Assembly (NCBI GenBank): GCA_003194525.1
Contig: NBIV01000118.1
Span: 124,001-188,000, forward strand
DNA length: 64,000 nucleotides
Direction: 5' to 3'
Source of the DNA: Gracilariopsis chorda
Taxonomy: Eukaryota > Rhodophyta > Florideophyceae > Gracilariales > Gracilariaceae
A program made the translations under genes and the position numbers. Under the pieces are notes generated by a model. That model was not told the origin of the DNA. It saw only the letters and a list, made by a program, of their open reading frames with translations, and did no database searches. Shown here piece after piece: positions 12,373 to 22,739 of this stretch. The first letter of the stretch is position 1. Each line of letters starts with the position of its first letter.

Positions 12373-12412
12373 GATAGTCTCCTTTACCCTTCTCAATCTT
12401 GGATGCCGGTAC

Positions 12413-12690
12413 TGTAACAGGTACCTTCTGTGGCTGACAATAAATGTCTGGTCTGTGTGGGACTGACATTGGATATTCTGGCTGGGACTGACAATTGGAA
12501 AGAGATTTCTGCAAGGGGGCGCTGTGTGAAGGAACGGTCGTAATTATAGAATTCAGAGTAGGGCAAAGGTCGCGAATATGGAATCCAGTAGCGTATATAA
12601 CGCGGGAGTTTGCTTGCCTTGGTTCAGAATAGGACGGTCATCGACCTGTCAGAAGATTAGTTCAGGTAAAAGTATATCCCAGTCGTTGCA
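12413..12690 (+). repeat. 5' LTR of element B
   Basis: It begins TGTAACAG and ends GTCGTTGCA, and matches 17153-17430 base for base except at five positions. It carries the element promoter. The target copy GGTAC lies immediately before it. Confidence 0.96.
12593..12600 (+). promoter_or_regulatory. TATA box in the LTR of element B
   Basis: GTATATAA lies about 90 bp before the LTR end and is conserved in the 3' LTR (17333-17340). Transcription would start in the last 50-70 bp of the LTR, giving a very short leader before the primer site. Confidence 0.65.
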
Positions 12691-12691
12691 C

Positions 12692-12705
12692 TGGTAGCAA
12701 TCGCT
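12692..12705 (+). promoter_or_regulatory. Primer binding site of element B, abutting the gag ATG
   Basis: TGGTAGCAATCGCT starts one base after the LTR and its last base is followed directly by the gag ATG at 12706. It is identical to the site in element A. The 5' part fits initiator tRNA-Met (inference). Confidence 0.85.
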
Positions 12706-13541
12706 ATGGAAAACCCGAACCCAAACCCAACACCTTCTGTGTCGATCAACCTGAAACCCAATAAGCCGCAGGTCTTCAGTGGAACACGAGACTTTCTAAT
12801 TGTTAACACGTGGCTGTACAAGGTTGAACAGTGCTTCAATCTTTTCCAGCTTGCCAATGCAAACGTTAACTTGTCGGATGAGAACAAACTCTCCTACGCA
12901 ACCACCTTGCTCACTGAGACTGCCGCAATTTGGTGGTATACGCTTTTAAAGACCGGCACGAGTCCGTAAACATGGGAGAATTTTGTTAGTGCCATCCGTA
13001 AGGAATTTGTTCCTGAAGACCATGAAAGGCGTGCTCGTGATGCATTGCACTTATGCAAGCAGACAGCTTCTGTGGCTGCATATCAAAGTTTTGCAACATT
13101 GTCCTTACTATTCCTGATATGAGTTCAAGTGAAAAGTGGGACACGTTTGTCAGTGGGCTGAAATCGAAAATTCAGTTTGAAGTCCGTAAAGCCAACTGCC
13201 AAGAATTTGAGGAAGCAACAAAGATAGCCATGCGTGTCGAAGCTGCCTTTTCTGGGATATCAATCCCAACATCTTCCGGACATTCTTCTCCTTTGGCAGA
13301 TTCTAATACATCCCCGACGCCTATGGAAATTGGTAATACTCAAGTGGGCAATTCGCAGCGCGCAAAGCAACGTCTCAAAGATATTCGAAACAATGCTTGC
13401 TTCACATGCCACAAAGCGGGATGTCGCCCTTGGAAGCATCGTCAAAATGGTAATGTAGCGCAGGTTTCAGTAGCCAACATTGAGTCGGCTTTGGCATCAG
13501 AAGACACCGCTAATGTAGATTCTGATAGCTCGGAAAACTAA
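12706..13541 (+). pseudogene. gag: gag of element B, stop plus frameshift
   Basis: It starts at the ATG touching the primer site. The capsid region aligns with element A, but codon TAA at 12967-12969 replaces the CAG of element A. A small deletion near 13085 shifts the frame. The frame from 13053 continues to a TAA at 13539-13541 and carries the knuckle CFTCHKAGCRPWKH (C-x2-C-x4-C-x4-H, at about 13399-13440). The pol frame opens inside the last 13 bases. Both lesions are private to B, so they arose after the two lineages split. Confidence 0.92.
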
Positions 13542-16500
13542 AGTGTCCTTCTAAAATCAATAAGAGCACGTTAAAAGGATGCTTTCAACCAGAGGTGTCG
13601 TTGCAGAATCACGGTACTACAGATTCTGTCGAAATCAAATGTGTTCCATTGTTGGTCATGGATGGAACATTCAATGGGATCAAAGCTCGGGTACTTAAAG
13701 ACGATGGGTGTACTGCAAACGTGATCTCTCTAGAATTTGCTGAGAGAAACAGGCATCTGCTCACTTTCTCGCCTGTTTTGATTGATGTCAACCATTCGAA
13801 GCAGGGTGCGAATGAAATCGCAACTGAAATGATTGCAAATGGCTGCCTGCACCTTGAATCGTACTCATATGCTGGGAACTGGATTGTTGCCGATTGTCGC
13901 TACAATGTGTTACTGGGTATGCCCTGGCACGTAGAGGAAAATCCCCAAGCTGATTATGTCAAGCGTACAGTACGAGTACGCGACTACTTATTGGCTGCTG
14001 ATTCCGTTCCTCGCTCGTCACCTCTGGAGGTTAGTAATTTAGGTGTGAAACGTTTCAGACGCCTACTGCGTCGTCCGAAGACGGGCCTTGAAGTGTTTCG
14101 TGTGGTTGAAGTCTGTTCCGCTCAGCTCAGTACGGTTCCTTCAACGGGCGCAAAAACTGATTTGCTGAATGCCAAGGACATTGAGCTACGTTCATTGCTT
14201 TGCGATTTTTCCAGCGTCTTTCGAGAGGAATTGCCAAACGGCTTACCTCCTAAGCGTGACGTGGATCATGCCATTGACCTCTTACCCGGCAGTAAGCCGC
14301 CGCATCGCCCGCTTTATCAACTATCGCCTGCGGAGTTGGTTGCAGCCCGTGAATACGTAGACAAGCTGTTGCGGTCTGGTAAGGTCTGCCCCAGTCGATC
14401 ACCGTATGGATCCCCTTTGTTTTTCGTGAAAGAGCCCGGGCGTGCACTTCGCGGAGTGATTGATTATCGTGGTCTTAACCGTCTCACGAAAAGGAACAAT
14501 GCGCCTTTGCCTCACTGTGACGAAATGTTTGACCGGTTAGGGAAGGCGCGCTTCTTCTCTAAGTTAGACCTCAGAACTGGTTTTCACCAAATCCGTTTGC
14601 GTCCTTCTGATATTGACAAGACGGCTTTTAACTCGAAGTATGGTCAGTTCGAATATCTGGTTATGCCCATTGTGTTATGTAATGCCCCGGCGACGTTTCA
14701 GTCTCTCATGAACTGTGTTTTTCATGACTGCATTGATCGCTTCCTTGTCGTTTATATTGACGACATTCTGATCTACAGTAATTCTCGAGAGGACCATCTG
14801 GAGCATATTTGTCGTGTTCTCAGCCGTCTGAAGGAGCATCAGCTTTATGCCTCTCCAAAGAAGTGTGCGTTCATGCGGAAGGAAGCAGAGTTCCTCGGCC
14901 TTGTCGTCGGTCGCGACGGGATCCGTGTTCACCCGCACAAGGTCGATGTCATTCAAAATTGGCCTCGCCCCATCAACCTAACGGAGCTTCGGAGTTTTCT
15001 CGGCTTGGTGCAGTTCTTTCGTCGCTTTATTCGTAACTTTTCTGCACGTGCGGCGCCTCTTTATGTTTTCCTGCAGAAACGTTCGGGTCTTCGTAATTGG
15101 GATGATAGTTCGCAGGCGGCCTTTGCTGACTTGAAGTCTGCGCTCATGAATGCTCCCATTTTAGTGCCACCGGACTGGTCACAGCCGTTTCGGGTGCATA
15201 TCGATGCTTCCCAGATAGCTGTTGGGGCTACATTGACGCAGCTCGATGGGGAAGGGCGTGAGCGGGCTATCGCCTATTCATCGCAAAAGCTTACCGCTGC
15301 TGAGCAGAACTATACAGCTAATGAACGGGAACTTCTTGCTTTGATCTCTGCGCTTCAACGATTTTGTTGTTATCTCGAAGGTTCGACATTTGATGTGCTG
15401 ACTGATAATCGAATTGTGAAGAACTTCTTGACGAAGAAGTCTCTCAATCTTCGGGAAGCGCGCTGGCTTGATATCATTGCATCTTTCAATATTCGAGAAA
15501 TCAATCTTGTCAGTGGAAAGATTCACGTGCTGGGAGACGCACTTTCTCGGATCCCTGACCGCCTGTCCATCCAACAGATGCAGTGTACTACGCCGTCCCT
15601 TTTGAACTTACGGCATGTTCTCGGTCGTTATGAAGACGATCAACAGTTTGGACCGATTATGGCTGCTTTGAAAGGCTCTTGGCCTGCCGACCGTAAGCAA
15701 CGTCGCAAAATCGAAGAGTTGTTACCCCTATTTTCTTTACGAGACTCGCAACTGTTTTACAAGGGTAAGTTGTGTGTGCCTTCGCAGGCTAGGAAATCAG
15801 TCCTTGAATTGGCCCATGATTCGAAGCTGGCGGGTCACTTCGCATTCGCTAAGACGTTAGCCCGGCTTAATGAGTTTCACTGGAAGCATAAGACAAAGCA
15901 GGTCCGCCAGTACTGTGAGGGATGTTTGGTTTGTCAGCAGCAGAAGGATTTTCATGGTCAGATGTTGAACGATCCAACTGCCCTCCCAGTTCCTACCCGC
16001 CGCTGGGGTCTAGTAGCAACCGATTTTATTGTGAAGCTTCCTAAAACCCCGCGTTGCTATGATGCTATCTCGACCTGGGTAGACCGCCTCTCTCGACGTG
16101 TACGGTTTATCGCTTGCAAGGATACGGATCAGGCCCCTGATGTAGCTCGTTCTTTCTTCACCACTATCTTTCCTCATCATGGTCTCCCAGATGCTATCAT
16201 TTCTGACCGCGACCCGAAGTTCACCTCCCATTTCTGGACGGAACTCATGAAGCTCTGTGGTGTCAAGCTCCGAATGTCCTCAGCAAAGCATCCACAGACT
16301 GATGGCGCTTCCGAGGTCATGAATAGGATGGTGGAAAATTACATTCGTTGCTTCTGCAACTATGAACAGAACGACTGGGATGTGTTTCTCCCCTGTGCTG
16401 AGTTTGCATACAACTCTGCAGTATCCGAGGACTTGGGTCTTAGTCCTTTTGAAGTGGATTTAGGATGGAAGCCCAAAGGGCTGCTGGATATCATGCTTGA

Positions 16501-17110
16501 AACGTCCATCGCGTTTGAGTCTCTATCGGATTTCCGTGATCGCTTGCAAAGCGTAATGGTCGATGCACAGTACAGTCATGAGCTTGCCAAAGCCAAACAG
16601 ATTGCTGAGTCCAGTGTGCACTTTCGGCCCCCCAAATATAAGGCCGGCGATCGCGTGTGGATATCCCATAAGCTATTCAAGGATTCATATAGCAATGCGC
16701 AGCAGTCATCAAAATTGTCCGCCAGGCGATACGGTCCGTTTCAGATCCTCAAGTTGGTTGGACGAAATGCAGTTCGCCTGAAGCTACCATCGCATATTCG
16801 TATTCACCCCGTCGTGCATGTTTCGCACACAAAGCCTCATAGCGCGCAGCCTGCAGATTTTGCTCAGCCCGCCCGCTCTACTCCTGTACCGGTAAATGTT
16901 ACTGCTCCCATGCCGCTGTTTGAAGTTGACCGTATTCTTGCCCACCGCCGCCGTGGCCGAGGCTATCAGTGGTTGACGCTTATGAAGAATTCAAGCACTC
17001 ACGAGGCCCAATGGCAACCTACTCGAGATTTTGTCGACGATGATGGTACATTGACAGAAGCTTTCCGCAACTATATTGTCCACAATAAGCTACTCACTCA
17101 TTTACATTGA
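13529..17110 (+). CDS. pol: pol polyprotein of element B: protease, RT, RNase H, integrase, chromodomain-like tail
   Basis: The frame is open from 13529, inside gag, and -1 relative to it. Numbered from the GTG at 13595 it runs 1171 residues. The protease has D36-D37-G38-C39 where most retropepsins have D(T/S)GA, and the later LLGMPW motif. The reverse transcriptase has YIDD at 387-390. RNase H has D537, ANEREL and TDN. The integrase has an HHCC-like finger (CEGCLVC) and the triad D810, D871, E907 with exactly 35 residues between the last two. A GPF-type C-terminal domain and a chromodomain-like end (EAQWQP near 1140) follow. The PFGL motif before NAP reads PIVL, which may weaken the polymerase. 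No ATG precedes the protease, so translation by frameshifting from gag is likely. Confidence 0.95.
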   Translation, partial: LGKLKCPSKINKSTLKGCFQPEVSLQNHGTTDSVEIKCVPLLVMDGTFNGIKARVLKDDGCTANVISLEFAERNRHLLTFSPVLIDVNHSKQGANEIATEMIANGCLHLESYSYAGNWIVADCRYNVLLGMPWHVEENPQADYVKRTVRVRDYLLAADSVPRSSPLEVSNLGVKRFRRLLRRPKTGLEVFRVVEVCSAQLSTVPSTGAKTDLLNAKDIELRSLLCDFSSVFREELPNGLPPKRDVDHAIDLLPGSKPPHRPLYQLSPAELVAAREYVDKLLRSGKVCPSRSPYGSPLFFVKEPGRALRGVIDYRGLNRLTKRNNAPLPHCDEMFDRLGKARFFSKLDLRTGFHQIRLRPSDIDKTAFNSKYGQFEYLVMPIVLCNAPATFQSLMNCVFHDCIDRFLVVYIDDILIYSNSREDHLEHICRVLSRLKEHQLYASPKKCAFMRKEAEFLGLVVGRDGIRVHPHKVDVIQNWPRPINLTELRSFLGLVQFFRRFIRNFSARAAPLYVFLQKRSGLRNWDDSSQAAFADLKSALMNAPILVPPDWSQPFRVHIDASQIAVGATLTQLDGEGRERAIAYSSQKLTAAEQNYTANERELLALISALQRFCCYLEGSTFDVLTDNRIVKNFLTKKSLNLREARWLDIIASFNIREINLVSGKIHVLGDALSRIPDRLSIQQMQCTTPSLLNLRHVLGRYEDDQQFGPIMAALKGSWPADRKQRRKIEELLPLFSLRDSQLFYKGKLCVPSQARKSVLELAHDSKLAGHFAFAKTLARLNEFHWKHKTKQVRQYCEGCLVCQQQKDFHGQMLNDPTALPVPTRRWGLVATDFIVKLPKTPRCYDAISTWVDRLSRRVRFIACKDTDQAPDVARSFFTTIFPHHGLPDAIISDRDPKFTSHFWTELMKLCGVKLRMSSAKHPQTDGASEVMNRMVENYIRCFCNYEQNDWDVFLPCAEFAYNSAVSEDLGLSPFEVDLGWKPKGLLDIMLETSIAFESLSDFRDRLQSVMVDAQYSHELAKAKQIAESSVHFRPPKYKAGDRVWISHKLFKDSYSNAQQSSKLSARRYGPFQILKLVGRNAVRLKLPSHIRIHPVVHVSHTKPHSAQPADFAQPARSTPVPVNVTAPMPLFEVDRILAHRRRGRGYQWLTLMKNSSTHEAQWQPTRDFVDDDGTLTEAFRNYIVHNKLLTHLH

Positions 17111-17152
17111 ATGCATTGACGTGGTCGTCAATATGAAGTGGGATGATAATAG

Positions 17153-17430
17153 TGTAACAGGTAACTTCTGTGGCTGACAATAAATGTCTGGTCTGTGTGG
17201 GACTGACATTGGATATTCTGGCTGGGACTGACAATTGGAAAGAGATGTCTGCAAGGGGGCGCTGTGTGAAGGAACGATCGTAATTATAGAATTCAAAGTA
17301 GGGCAAAGGTCGCGAATATGGAATCCAGTAGCGTATATAACGCGGGAGTTTGCTTGCCTTGGTTCAGAATAGGACGGTCATCGACTTGTCAGAAGATTAG
17401 TTCAGGTAAAAGTATATCCCAGTCGTTGCA
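17153..17430 (+). repeat. 3' LTR of element B
   Basis: It is the partner of 12413-12690 and is followed by the target copy GGTAC. The preceding purines (GAAGTGGGATGATAATAG) form a weak polypurine tract. Confidence 0.96.
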
Positions 17431-17435
17431 GGTAC

Positions 17436-19489
17436 GTGAAACCTGCATAAGGTGTATTTTGTCGTCGAGTTTTGGATGAGTTGTAGCCTATCTTTTTAAC
17501 ATATGCTATCCGATGTTTTTCTTTACAAGAACGCGTTCGAAGCTGAGCATCAAAAATGGAGTCAGCATTTGACAGCCCAATCACTTTTTTGCATTCTGCA
17601 ATGGACCACTTCTAAACATATTCGTTTAGCTTTTTCCATTCAACAGTGGCCGCTTTATTAATGCTTCTTTTAACGCCATCACTCTTTTGTGTCACTGGTG
17701 ACACCCGTGTCACCGATTACACAGAACTCACATCGATCGTAGCGGACTACGTCTTTGCACAAGCACAGTGACTTCTGTGAGATACAGGAAAAGAACTTGT
17801 CGCACACCGCCTCACTGCCACTTTTGAAGTCCGTAGCGTAATCAAAATCTCCAAGCTTCGGAAAAATGATTATGAGGAACGGCTCCAGGGTGTTTGCATC
17901 CTTCTGGCGTGAGAAACTGGAAGTCCAATGTGTAACCAGCCACTGGTTAAGAGTTTGCCAAAGTCAGATTCCGTCTTCGCACACTGCTATAGTAAGCAAT
18001 GCTCTGGGGTAAACTCTACATTACGTATTGTTGTGGATAAGATCGTTGTGAACATGTTAAACGGGTGATCACGATGCGAGATAGAGCAGGTGATTGTTGA
18101 ATGCAAGTGAATCGGCATTACGCTACATCGCACAATGGAGAATGAGCGCGACATGAATTGAAGGTCGCAGAGAGATGCTCGTCCCGAGGAATGCAAAATT
18201 GCATTCCAACACCCGGAGTGGGGTGGGAGAAACACGTATCGTAAGTGCAAGAGGCACTTGAAAACGCTCCGGAATTGCTGAGCCGAGCGAAGCGTTAATT
18301 GTATATAAAAGTAAGAGAATATAGCGCACCTCCATAGAGAAAAGAGAGAGCCAGCGACTTCTGCCATTCGTGGCTTCTCGCAAGATCAACTGTTAGTCCG
18401 AGTACTCGTTCATCTGATCAGGTCCGCAAGATAACGTCTCCGATCTCTGGTCTCTATTGACTCATCGCCAAGAGCGTCTCCAGGCTCTCACTATCGTTCG
18501 ACTACAGTTTTTAGACCTCTATCTACCTGTTGTAAATCTACAATCGTACAAGGGCAGCTACTGCCATTGTCTACCAATTCTTGAAAGATGATTGGCAGCG
18601 GTTCAAATTGTATTCTTTCATAGACTTGTGAATCGTTTTCAGGTGTTTGAGCAGTAAATCAAGAATTGAGAGACGCCAGGCGAAACACCGAGACAGCTAT
18701 CCGAACGGCTTGGAGCTGTATTGTGGCTGAGAAGCAGCACAGACATGGGCAGCCGGCGAGACACTACAAGTGCAAACCAGCCAAGCTTTATCTAATGCTA
18801 CTTGTCTATACAATGATCACGAACCACATTCCAAAATCTGTAGTTGAATTGTAGATGGCTATTTATTGGAGCAAACGAGAAGAAGGCATATCATAAATAG
18901 GATCCAAAATTCTTTTTCCTACCTTCTACTGAAGGATCATTTGTGCTATTAGTAGCACATGAATCTTATCAAATGTTTAGTATTACAAGATCCGTCGCAA
19001 CAAAAGTGCTGTTGGTAGGTGATGTGTAATACGATGAGTACGAATCATGTACACCTTGCTCTATTGAATCTGGCCCACGTCCCAATAGGAGGCCGAGAAC
19101 TTTCTATGCTTTATGGTGTTCAATAATGTAGCAGCCTAGTGCTAAAAAGAGCTTGTAGTAATTATTACCGAAATAACAAGGAAACCCAGTTTTCTGCCGC
19201 AAGCTGCGCTTCGCACCACAGCCAAAAATTTGCATAAGATATCTGCACAAATTTTGATTTACGCATTAACCTGACTTTGTCAAGTTAATGACGCCTTTCT
19301 ACAAAAACTACAGCTTCTTGTAGATCAAAGCTTTTGATGCTTACCGGCATTGGATGAAAATTGTGCGCGTTTCGGGGCGTCTCTTCTTCATTATAAATTA
19401 GTAAATCATCATCATAATATGTCACACGCAACAGTCCAACATAGACCTGACCCGGCGAAAAAAAAGGTTTTTAAAGTTAATTATCACTT
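17436..19489. other. Intergenic stretch
   Basis: No gene is supported. The longest frames (126 and 88 codons on the minus strand near 18000-18390) lack domains. A strong TATA-like site near 18300 is listed separately. Confidence 0.4.
18300..18311 (+). promoter_or_regulatory. Candidate TATA box
   Basis: TGTATATAAAAG is a near-ideal TATA element on the plus strand. No convincing downstream gene follows. It may belong to a solo LTR whose ends I cannot place, since no second copy is in the window. Confidence 0.35.
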
Positions 19490-20325
19490 ACTATTGCGTT
19501 CGTTGTTTTGCGTTATGCGCAGTTGTTGCAAATTCCAATCTGATGAGAAACTGTCGACGCTTTATTTTATCATCTGCAAAGTCAAAGACAAAGTCAATTC
19601 GGTGCAGTAAAAAGCTTTGCTGAATTTCTCCATATTCATCAATGCCCGTAAGTCGAATCAATTTGCGCGCGATACTGTTAACTATATACATCGTTCCATT
19701 CAGCCAAGTGCGGATGAAGTACATTTTGAATCAATATAACATGAACCCCCAACTTCATTTTCAAAAGATGGTGCCAGACTCTAGTTGGAGCGTACTGATA
19801 CGTCAATAAATTTTCAAGGACGCTATTGACGTGAAAGTTTTCACCGCTTGTCTTTTGACTGGGAACGATCGTCGTTGCAGACTTCAATTCATATATCCTT
19901 CCTTGGAAGTACTCCAATGCATTCTGGTTATGTTTCTCCACTAATTGATTTTTTGTCTTAACAATCTATCTTTTGAGCTTGACATCATCGTCTCTTATCA
20001 GTGTCGTAAACCATTTCTACAGCAACTTGTATGAATTGTGTAAATCTGGCATAGACATTTGTGGAAGCCTTCCAGATGCTGCGAACGTCCCCCAACCAAG
20101 ACTGAGCATGCGTTTGGAAAACAATGGACCATAATGTTAGCCAACCTGTTCAGTAAGGCGAAGAACTTGGGCTTTTCTGTCCAAAAGCTCGGAAGAGTAC
20201 CATGAAAGCTCCCGTGGGAAACGCACTAAAATATTATGAATTGTCCCACCACTTTCGTATACTTTTCTGGTTATTGCAACCATTGGAATCATCTGCATAT
20301 AGTTGCTGGCCATAACTACGACCAT
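19490..20325 (-). pseudogene. Helitron helicase remnant (PIF1-like C-terminal motifs)
   Basis: This is a fragment of the helicase half of a Helitron transposase. Reading on the minus strand, a first part (20325-20137) has QMIPMVAITRK, matching the GDFxQxLPV motif, then VLRLTEQVG, matching LTxNMR. A later part (19941-19678) has LLKMKLGVHVILIQNVLHP, matching LKxGAPVMLLRN. The last part (19724-19491) has LNGTMYIV and KRRQFLIRLEFATT, matching NGTRLxV and RRQFPIRLAFAMT. Frameshifts separate the parts. No element ends were found. Protein similarity to the Helitron at 36559-37201 is visible but modest. Confidence 0.8.
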
Positions 20326-22334
20326 GCCTCATTCATGTATTGTAAGTGGTCCACTTACTTGTTGTCAGAGCAATCCTTAGGTAGGTTAGCCGTCGACCGG
20401 CGAATGTCACGCTATGGTTGTAGTTGTGATATAGCTTGTAGCGTTACGTTGACCAACGAGTCTCTATCTGCGGTTGTAGCTTTGATGTAGCTTGTAGGGT
20501 TTCATGATGTTAGCAAGCAGCTGCCAAGCGGGCACAGCAGATCTAAGCGCTCTCTAATATAGGCGGCACCTATGCTGATGCTGTTCAAGCACTAATCACA
20601 TGTATTATTAGTGATCTCGCCTTTTTTTTTCTCTACAACGTTTTGAATGTTTGCCGATTTATTCTTGAGCATCCATTGGAACGGAACCTGTAATTGCAGT
20701 ACTGCGTTTGTAAGACCTTCTCTCCTACGGCTTGTAGCAGTGGTATGCAAGGCTAAGAAGATTCAAACTGCATTCTAGAGTGCATATGTGACAATCGACA
20801 AGCAACTGTCACGATTACGCTACATCAGTTGCCGGGACGGACCTCTTCCCCACTCGTCATTAGGATTTGAGTCGCATTTCTTTTCATAAGAGGCGCCCTC
20901 TGGAAAAGCGAAAAATTCTAGAAACTACAGCACATAGATATATATCTCTTCGGCTTCTCCGGGTTCAGTTTTGTGCACTTGTGCAAATCTGAATTCACAC
21001 CTTGCGTTGAGTTTCCAATATTCGTGTGGTTTGCTTCTGGGATGCAAAGGAACTTCTGGTGCTCCCATCGGGAGATGTGTGAAAAAGCTGCCATGAGGTC
21101 TAGGACCTGGACAGATCGAGAACTTACAGTCATGAAAACGTATTCTGAGTCCGTTTCTCTGTTAGAGTTGTGTACTCAAATGCCTTTATCCTCCAAAGAA
21201 AGAGGTTGCTCACAATTTAGAAGAGATGCCTGTACTTTTCCGTCTATAATCTACCTCACTCAAGAGCAATGGTATATGAACACGACGGCTTCTTGATATC
21301 TCGCGTCAAACTGATTGGACATTTGAAAACTTTAGCTGTTTTCAAACGTTTTAATCCGCCTTATCCTTACGCGCCGCAGCCTCATCTTTTATTTTTTCAC
21401 CAGTTTTAGAGCAGAAATGCAACAATGCCGATTCGTATCAAGTAATAGATCCTGGAGGAACGGGAGTGATTACAATATGAACCATGATGCTCATGGTTTT
21501 TCTGAAACTTCGCCGATCCACAATACCACACACGCTGGATCTAGCTGTTCTGATGCCAATAGTAGAAGTGGCATTTCCTCGTCGTTGCGCATTCCTAGGC
21601 CGCGCAAGAGCTCAAGTACCCTTGCCCAACGGAAAAGAAGAGGATGAACCTGAAGTTATGTCCCGTTGCCCGATTAATAGACTCAAAAACCCAGGCAACA
21701 CGAATGGCTTCAAATACGACGAAAAGCTGTTGGGGACTACAGTGGATTCATTCTTCTTCTTTCTACTAATTTTGATCCACAGAGCTTAAAAAGATTGCTC
21801 AATATCTGAAAACCGAGACAAGCAACGGACAAAGATTCCCTTTGAACAAGAAGAAGAACATTATAACTATTCCATGTTCTTCTTCATGTTAATCGTTATT
21901 TGAGACACTGACATCTTCTTCTGCACACTTACTGCCCTGGTACTCAACCGTCAACTCCGTTGGGTTCCCGTTAACTCTTCGACAAGACCATGGAATACGT
22001 GGCTTGTAAAGCGTTCACGTCTGCAGGAAGAGGGCTCAGCTCTTCATCACCCTTCTTCGGACTACGCGAGGAACACAAAATTGCAATAAATGTCTAGCTG
22101 TTGACTATGACAACGCTTTCATGGCCCAAGATCGTTCCCCGACCCGAGAGTGCGAAAAGCTACCCAGACGCATGGAGATGTTGAACTTCTCATAGCTCGT
22201 GTTTAGAGCAGCTGTGCCAAGCTGGATTAGAATTGCGCTGAGGTATCACGCGGGAACGGTAGGGGATTCCGCTGTTACCACAGTGTATTAGTCCGCCGCT
22301 GTGTACCGTCCTTCCTGTTGATGTGAGTCACAAA
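20326..22334. other. Intergenic stretch
   Basis: There is no supportable gene. A 76-codon ATG frame at 21417-21647, rich in serine and arginine, could be a coding exon but shows no domain. The target-site copy ACAAA of copia element D closes the stretch at 22330-22334. Confidence 0.35.
21850..21885. repeat. 12-bp perfect inverted repeat
   Basis: GAAGAAGAACAT (21850-21861) and ATGTTCTTCTTC (21874-21885) face each other across a 12-base loop. No neighbouring gene end is known, so its role is open. Confidence 0.6.
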
Positions 22335-22720
22335 TTTTAAAACTTAATTTGTGCAGTGTGCTGTGCAGTTGCGACGGAAAAAGTGTAGTGCGGTAGTTGA
22401 AGCTATTTTCTTCTCTTTACTCAGATCAAGCTAGATATATCGCTACTTCAACTGTTTTTCAGACCTAGTCTACCTAGCTGTTCAACTGTTTTTCTGCATC
22501 CTGCTCGGAGGTGAACTTCCTCTCTGAGTAACTCCACCGGTGGCTATCTACCCATGCGCCAGTTTCGTGGGTGATGAACAGGCCTCGAAGGTCGACCAGA
22601 CTACCTGCGCAGACAAGCCTCATTGTCCGACGTGGAAAGTTACGCAAATGCACCCACCAGGATATGGTAAAATTTCCTGGTTTTTTTTTTCTCAATGCAG
22701 CATTTTGCTGCAGCGCAACA
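22335..22720 (-). repeat. 3' LTR of copia D
   Basis: It starts (minus sense) TGTTGCGCTGCAGC and shares with 26747-27127 a long run of similar sequence, including AACTCCACCGGTGGCTATCT. Divergence is well above 5% and includes indels, so the insertion is old. Its outer end has decayed from CA. Confidence 0.88.
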
Positions 22721-22739
22721 CTCCCCTTCTTTTCACTTC

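Larger units (their letters stand above)
12413..17430 (+). mobile_element. Ty3/gypsy element B, young copy with intact pol and broken gag
   Basis: The 5018-bp element has two 278-bp LTRs (5 differences, about 98.2% identical) and target duplication GGTAC at 12408-12412 and 17431-17435. The order is LTR, primer site, gag, pol, LTR. Pol is one long open frame ending in integrase and a chromodomain-like tail, which places it among chromovirus-like Ty3 elements. Gag has a nonsense codon and a frameshift, so this copy cannot be autonomous as read, though its pol could act with gag from another copy (inference). Confidence 0.97.

Noticed and set aside
22321..22334. TGTGAGTC at 22323 as the outer end of copia D
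   Set aside because: Alignment with the other LTR places the end at 22335, where the flank ACAAA then matches ACAAG at 27128. The earlier TG gives no target duplication.
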